NCBI GenBank assembly: GCA_900772035.1
Contig: CAAGQE010000223.1
Location: 1-8,722, forward strand
Direction: 5' to 3'
DNA: 8,722 nt
Source: Candidatus Gastranaerophilales bacterium
GTDB taxonomy: Bacteria; Cyanobacteriota; Vampirovibrionia; Gastranaerophilales; Gastranaerophilaceae
In this document: piece by piece, positions 5,217 through 8,722 of the stretch
How the letters are laid out: the number at the start of each line of letters is the position of its first letter
How positions within the stretch are numbered: the stretch's first letter is position 1
Translations under genes and position numbers: made by a program
Notes under the pieces: model-generated
Databases searched by the model: none
What the model was told of the DNA's origin: nothing
Seen by the model: the letters and a program-made list of their open reading frames with translations, nothing else

Positions 5217-7191
5217 TTACCATATCCTTAAAAGAATTTTCATCAATTATTATAACACCCAAAGACGTTGCCTTGTCAAATTTTGAGCCGGGATTTTCTC
5301 CGCAAAGAACGTATGATGTTTTTTTGCTGACAGAGGAGGATACTTTTCCGCCCATAGACTTGATTATTGCTTCATAATCGCTTCTTGGCTTTGAAAGTGT
5401 TCCCGTTATTACAAATGTAAGGTTTTTGAATTTGTCCGAGACCTTTTCGCTATCGGCACTTTGCGGAATTACTCCGAAATTGTGCAGTTTTTCAAGAAGT
5501 TTTTTGTTGTCTTCATCTTTGAAAAATTCTACAACGCTTTCCGCAACTTTGTCTCCGACTCCGTCAATTTCGACGAGGGCTTCTTTTGTTGCGTTTTGAA
5601 CTTTATCGAGGGTCAAAAATTCGTTCGCAATTAGTTCTGCGGTTTCTTTTCCGACCAATTTTATTGACAGAGAGGTCAAAAATCTTTTAAGAGGTCGGTT
5701 TTTACTGTCACTAATGGATTTTAAAAGATTTTGCGCGGATTTTTCTTTGATTAAATCAAGTTTCATCAAATCTTCTTCCGTGAGATTGTAAATATCCGCA
5801 ATGTCTTTGATTATGCCTTTTTCGACGGCATCGTCAACAATTGCTTCGCCGAGTCCGTCAATGTCCATTCCGTCTTTTGAACACCAAAATTCGATTTTGC
5901 CTTTGATTTGAGCAGGGCAGGTTTTGGGATTGGAGCAGTAGAGGACGACTTCGCCTTCGGGCTTTACCAAGGGCGCATTGCAGCAGGGGCAATTTGTCGG
6001 AGTCGGATAAATTCCGTTGTCGCTGTCCGGGTTTGCCTTTTTGATTACTTTTGGAATGATTTCGGCTGCTTTTTTGATGACAACTTTGTCGCCGATATTG
6101 ATGTGAAGTCTTTCGATTTCGTCGAAGTTGTGCAAACTTGCCCGTTTTACGATTGTTCCCGCGAGTTGAACGGGGGTGAGAATTGCAACGGGAGTCAGAG
6201 CGCCTGTTTTGCCGACGCTGAGTTCGATGTCGAGAAGTTCGGTTTCAATTTCTTCGGGAGGAAATTTAAACGCAGTTGCCCATTTTGGCGCTCTTGCGGT
6301 GTAACCGAGTTCGTTTTGTTTTGAAACATCGTTGAGTTTTACGACAATTCCGTCGGTTGCGTAGTCGAGTTTTTGACGTTCAAATTCCCAGTATTTGCAG
6401 TATTCTTCAATGCTCGCAACGTTATTGTGAAGTTTTGCGTTTTCATTTACCGTGAAGCCCTCTTTTTTGAGAAGTTGCAAAATTTCATAGTGAGTTTCGG
6501 GGCTGTTTCCGTCCGGAAAAACTGCCGCGTAGGCAAAAAATCTCAAATCCCTTTGCCCCGTGATTTCGGCATTATCCTGTCTTAATGAGCCTGCTGCCGC
6601 GTTTCTCGGGTTTGCAAATTCTTTGCCGCCATTTTCTCTTTGTTTTTCATTGAGTTTTTCAAAAGATGTGACGGGCATATAAACTTCCCCGCGAACCTCA
6701 ATGTTTATTGGGTCTGTGAGTTTTTGAGGAATGTTTTTTATTTGTTTAATGTTGTCGGTAATAATTTCGCCGACGATTCCGTCCCCTCTGGTTGCACCTG
6801 TTGTCAAAATGCCGTTTTTGTACGACAAAGCGCAGGCTAGACCGTCGATTTTGAGTTCTGAAACTGCGTTGATTGTTTCGTTCGGATATTCTTTTTGGAT
6901 GCGTTCATACCAGCGTTTTAAATCTTCAAAATTATTCGAGTTATCAAGGCTGTAAAGTCTGTATTTGTGCTTGATTTCCTTGAATTTGTCGGAAACGTTT
7001 GAGCCGACTTTTTGGGTCGGACTGTCTGCAGTTGCGTATTCGGGATAGAGTTCTTCAAGTTTTTTTAATTCTCTGAAAAGTTCGTCGTATTCAAAGTCCG
7101 AAATCGTTGGCGCATCTTGTTCATAATACGCTTTGTTATGTTTGGTTATTTCCGCTTTTAATTCTTCTATTCGTTGTCTGAACAGTTCCAA
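5209..7191 (-). CDS. ligA: NAD-dependent DNA ligase LigA
   Basis: The 660-residue protein has every domain of bacterial LigA (usual length about 670). Domain Ia (1-65) contains YYEQDAPTISDFEYDEL. The adenylation domain has the AMP-accepting lysine Lys114 in ELKIDGLA, TRGDG (134-138), RGEVYMP (167-173), ANPRNAAAGSLRQ (193-205) and DGIVVKLN (280-287). The OB fold contains SVGKTGALTPVA (325-336). A four-cysteine zinc finger uses Cys401, Cys404, Cys419 and Cys425. Helix-hairpin-helix repeats occupy about 440-555, and a BRCT domain about 585-660 contains FVITGTLSKPR. It seals nicks in replication and repair using NAD+. The start is TTG at 7191, supported by GAGGA 7 nt upstream and by the family N-terminus; no ATG fits better. 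One oddity is RLYSLDN (78-84) where most ligases have a PMLSLDN-like segment. It is the first gene of the putative operon, and its stop overlaps the next ATG by 8 nt. Identification is certain. Confidence 0.98.
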   Translation of the reverse strand: MELFRQRIEELKAEITKHNKAYYEQDAPTISDFEYDELFRELKKLEELYPEYATADSPTQKVGSNVSDKFKEIKHKYRLYSLDNSNNFEDLKRWYERIQKEYPNETINAVSELKIDGLACALSYKNGILTTGATRGDGIVGEIITDNIKQIKNIPQKLTDPINIEVRGEVYMPVTSFEKLNEKQRENGGKEFANPRNAAAGSLRQDNAEITGQRDLRFFAYAAVFPDGNSPETHYEILQLLKKEGFTVNENAKLHNNVASIEEYCKYWEFERQKLDYATDGIVVKLNDVSKQNELGYTARAPKWATAFKFPPEEIETELLDIELSVGKTGALTPVAILTPVQLAGTIVKRASLHNFDEIERLHINIGDKVVIKKAAEIIPKVIKKANPDSDNGIYPTPTNCPCCNAPLVKPEGEVVLYCSNPKTCPAQIKGKIEFWCSKDGMDIDGLGEAIVDDAVEKGIIKDIADIYNLTEEDLMKLDLIKEKSAQNLLKSISDSKNRPLKRFLTSLSIKLVGKETAELIANEFLTLDKVQNATKEALVEIDGVGDKVAESVVEFFKDEDNKKLLEKLHNFGVIPQSADSEKVSDKFKNLTFVITGTLSKPRSDYEAIIKSMGGKVSSSVSKKTSYVLCGENPGSKFDKATSLGVIIIDENSFKDMVNE

Positions 7192-7198
7192 AATATTA

Positions 7199-7203
7199 TC
7201 CTC
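7199..7203 (-). promoter_or_regulatory. Shine-Dalgarno that fixes the ligA TTG start
   Basis: On the reverse strand GAGGA lies 7 nt upstream of TTG at 7191. The spacing is ideal, and translation from this TTG gives the expected short LigA N-terminus (MELFRQRIEELKAEI). This supports TTG rather than a downstream start. Confidence 0.75.
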
Positions 7204-7205
7204 GA

Positions 7206-7233
7206 TTGATTATCTTCCTGTTTATTTTACAAT
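7206..7233 (+). promoter_or_regulatory. Candidate promoter for the decarboxylase-like gene
   Basis: TTGATT (7206-7211) and TACAAT (7228-7233) are separated by 16 bases and resemble sigma70 -35 and -10 boxes (4/6 and 5/6 matches). Transcription would begin near 7239-7242, only a few bases before the ATG at 7243. No Shine-Dalgarno lies between them, so a leaderless or near-leaderless mRNA is implied if this promoter is used. The region also has to hold the ligA promoter on the other strand, for which I see no convincing match. Confidence 0.45.
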
Positions 7234-7242
7234 AAATTTATC

Positions 7243-8595
7243 ATGCTTGGAAAGAAGATTAAAGAAATTGCAAAATCGGACAGAGTTCTTTTCACAACTC
7301 CGTCACACGACAGAACATCCTTTGTTATTCCTGAGGTTTCGGATTATGTGGGAAGAAAGTTTTTTCACCATGATTTGTCTGAAATCAATGACTTGGATAA
7401 CCTTGCCGCACCTGAGGCAGAAATTTTGTATTCAATGCAAAATGCAGCATCGTTAATCGGTGTTGAAGATTTATTTTATCTTATAAACGGTTCTTCTTCG
7501 GGGATTGTCACGGCAATGCTTTCTGTTTTGAAAGACAAAGATAAGGTTTTGATTGCAAGAAATTGCCACAAATCCGTTTTGAACGGGCTTGTTTTGACAG
7601 GGGCGGAACCGTTTTGGATTACTCCCGAAATTGATGAAGATTGGGCGGTTTTTAAGGGTATTTCGCCTAAATCGGTTGAGGAAAAATTGTCGTTGATAAA
7701 TGGTATCAAGGCGGTGATTATAACCTCTCCGACTTATGAGGGTATTAACTCGGATATTTTTGAAATTTCCAATATTTGTCATAAACACGGAGTTTTGTTG
7801 ATTGTTGATGAGGCGCACGGCGCTTTGAAATCTTTTGCGCCAAAAATCTTCGGGCAAAATGCTGTTCAACTCGGTGCCGATATTTGTGTTCAATCTTTGC
7901 ATAAAACTTGCGGAGCGCCCAATCCTTGTGCAATTTTGCTCTCAAACGGCGTGATTTCGAGAGACAAAATTCAAAATTCGTTGAATTTGATAAATACTTC
8001 GTCGCCGTCTTATCCGATGCTTGCAGCGATTGAAAAAACAATAACTTTCCTTTTGAGCAAAGACGGTCAGGAAAAAATCAAAAAACTTTGCAAAGATATT
8101 GATGAATTGAAATCTGCTTTTGAAAATGAAAAGGAAATCGAGTTTTGCAAAGATAATGATTTGACAAAAATTATGGTGAAAATCAACGGACTGTCGGGGT
8201 TTGTGTTGTCCGACATTTTGTTTGACGAATTTAATATTGAGGATGAACTTTGCAATAATTTCTCGAGCCTTCTTTTGACGGGAATTGGCACGACAAAGCA
8301 TAAGTTGAAGCAACTGGAAAAGGCTTTGAAGGTCATTTTGTCGACGGAGTATCGTTTTCCGCAAATGAGAATGGTGTGTCCGATTTCGGGTTCTGATTAT
8401 GTAATGACGCCGAGAGAGGCATGTTTTTCAAATAAGGTGAAAATTCCGCTTTCGCTTGCAGAGGGCAGAGTTTGCGCGGAAATTATCACGGAGTATCCTC
8501 CCGGGATTCCGATAGTCGTTCTTGGCGAAAGAATTACCCGCGAGCAGGTTGAATACCTTTTACAAAGCCGAAAATTAATTGAAGTTGTCGGGTAA
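7243..8595 (+). CDS. Orn/Lys/Arg decarboxylase family PLP enzyme, short and divergent
   Basis: The 450 residues match the fold-type I basic amino-acid decarboxylases (SpeA/YaaO-like group). Visible motifs are LINGSSSGI (80-88) for PLP phosphate, NCHKS with His109 expected to stack on PLP, SPTYEG (162-167), VDEAHGA with Asp189 binding the pyridine nitrogen, and QSLHKT with Schiff-base Lys221. A C-terminal domain has TPREACFS (389-396), AEGRVCAEIITEYPPGIPI and GERIT. Such enzymes decarboxylate arginine, lysine or ornithine to polyamine precursors in the cytoplasm. It is shorter than the roughly 480-490 residue relatives. The usual HxPGHKxG segment near the N-terminus appears as FTTPSHDRTS (17-26). 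The loop after Lys221 reads CGAPNP where relatives usually have a [SA]LTQ-type sequence. The substrate therefore cannot be assigned. The start is the only in-frame ATG after the stop at 7207-7209, but it lacks a Shine-Dalgarno. It is divergent from ligA, and its last 21 bases overlap a convergent gene. Confidence 0.87.
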   Translation: MLGKKIKEIAKSDRVLFTTPSHDRTSFVIPEVSDYVGRKFFHHDLSEINDLDNLAAPEAEILYSMQNAASLIGVEDLFYLINGSSSGIVTAMLSVLKDKDKVLIARNCHKSVLNGLVLTGAEPFWITPEIDEDWAVFKGISPKSVEEKLSLINGIKAVIITSPTYEGINSDIFEISNICHKHGVLLIVDEAHGALKSFAPKIFGQNAVQLGADICVQSLHKTCGAPNPCAILLSNGVISRDKIQNSLNLINTSSPSYPMLAAIEKTITFLLSKDGQEKIKKLCKDIDELKSAFENEKEIEFCKDNDLTKIMVKINGLSGFVLSDILFDEFNIEDELCNNFSSLLLTGIGTTKHKLKQLEKALKVILSTEYRFPQMRMVCPISGSDYVMTPREACFSNKVKIPLSLAEGRVCAEIITEYPPGIPIVVLGERITREQVEYLLQSRKLIEVVG

Positions 8596-8722
8596 ATTTT
8601 TCATAAAATCGGGAACGTTGTCGTTGTAGATATCCTGTTCGTTTCGCTCTTGTAATTGCGTCGGCAAATTTTGTTGCGGCTGTGATTGAGTCGGCTGAGT
8701 TTGTGTCGGTTGAGTTTGCGCA
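8575..8722 (-). CDS. C-terminal fragment with Gln/Pro-rich linker; possibly FtsZ
   Basis: The reverse strand is open from the right edge to TAA at 8577-8575 and encodes the last 48 residues of a protein whose start lies outside the window. Residues 1-22 of the fragment are a low-complexity Gln/Thr/Pro linker with QTQPT repeats. This is followed by a charged stretch (ERNEQD) and the terminal peptide YNDNVPDFMKNLPDNFN. A disordered linker ending in a D-x-[IV]-P-x-F-[LM]-[RK] peptide is the layout of the FtsZ C-terminus, whose conserved tip binds FtsA, ZipA or SepF-type partners. DNVPDFMK fits that pattern. The GTPase domain is outside the window, so this is a hypothesis. A second reverse frame is also open here but lacks a coherent protein character. 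The stop lies inside the last codons of the convergent decarboxylase gene, a 21-base tail-to-tail overlap. Confidence 0.65.
   Translation of the reverse strand, partial: AQTQPTQTQPTQSQPQQNLPTQLQERNEQDIYNDNVPDFMKNLPDNFN
8690..8719. repeat. Tandem 15-bp repeat coding for QTQPT units
   Basis: Two adjacent 15-base units, GTCGGCTGAGTTTGT and GTCGGTTGAGTTTGC, differ at two positions. A more degenerate third copy lies at about 8675-8689. The period is five codons, so copy-number change would keep frame and only alter linker length in the minus-strand protein. Confidence 0.7.

Larger units (their letters stand above)
1759..7191 (-). other. Putative five-gene operon ligA - membrane protein - SIMPL - hisC/HAD - hisB
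   Basis: Five same-strand genes follow each other with an 8 nt overlap (ligA/137-residue protein), then gaps of 4, 1 and 3 nt. There is no room for internal promoters between them except inside coding sequence. A terminator-like hairpin follows the last gene, and the first gene is preceded by a 51 nt divergent intergenic region. This packing strongly suggests one transcript. Internal promoters inside genes cannot be excluded. No leader peptide, T-box or other histidine attenuator is visible upstream of hisC. Confidence 0.7.

Noticed and set aside
5908..6324. Plus-strand open frame of 138 codons opposite ligA
   Set aside because: It lies wholly antisense to an unmistakable ligA reading frame, has a Phe/Cys-rich composition typical of a shadow, and shows no recognisable domain.
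7471..8364. Several minus-strand open frames (for example 7471-7902 and 7942-8364) opposite the decarboxylase gene
   Set aside because: The plus-strand frame carries clear PLP-enzyme motifs throughout. The antisense frames are Phe/Arg/Asn-rich with no coherent domain.
8596..8722. Alternative reverse frame at the right edge beginning CANSTDTNSAD, also open
   Set aside because: It gives no protein-like pattern and runs under the decarboxylase gene. The neighbouring frame gives a repetitive QTQPT linker, a plausible C-terminal peptide and a stop just past the convergent gene end.

Overview
The window is compact, AT-rich bacterial DNA that is almost entirely coding. There is no gene-free stretch longer than about 85 bases, and I see no tRNA, rRNA, CRISPR array or insertion sequence. 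Several starts carry Shine-Dalgarno sequences and two proteins carry Sec-type signal peptides. The HAD domain fused to HisC resembles a family I associate with cyanobacteria, haloarchaea and oomycetes. Together with the base composition this makes a non-photosynthetic cyanobacterial relative (Vampirovibrionia/Melainabacteria, e.g. Gastranaerophilales) a reasonable guess. The taxonomic placement is inference only.

Layout. On the minus strand, read right to left from 7191, five genes are packed with gaps of -8 to +4 nt: ligA (NAD-dependent DNA ligase, TTG start), a 137-residue two-helix membrane protein of unknown function, a secreted SIMPL/DUF541 protein, a HisC-HAD fusion, and hisB. A terminator-like hairpin follows at 1722-1754. 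Next on the same strand is a large exported TPR protein that starts at 1676 and runs off the left edge (558 residues visible). On the plus strand, divergent from ligA across 51 bases, lies a 450-residue PLP enzyme of the Orn/Lys/Arg decarboxylase fold-type I family (7243-8595). At the right edge, the last 48 residues of a minus-strand protein overlap the end of the decarboxylase gene tail to tail. Its Gln/Pro-rich linker and terminal peptide resemble an FtsZ C-terminus.

How the genes fit together. HisB, HisC and the fused HAD phosphatase would cover three consecutive steps of histidine synthesis: imidazole-glycerol-phosphate to imidazole-acetol-phosphate, to histidinol-phosphate, to histidinol. 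HisB here is the short dehydratase without the N-terminal phosphatase domain found in the E. coli-type enzyme. The HAD domain fused to HisC is therefore the obvious candidate for histidinol-phosphate phosphatase. This is the most interesting biology in the window. The link between these genes and ligA, the membrane protein and the SIMPL protein looks like operon packing rather than a shared pathway.
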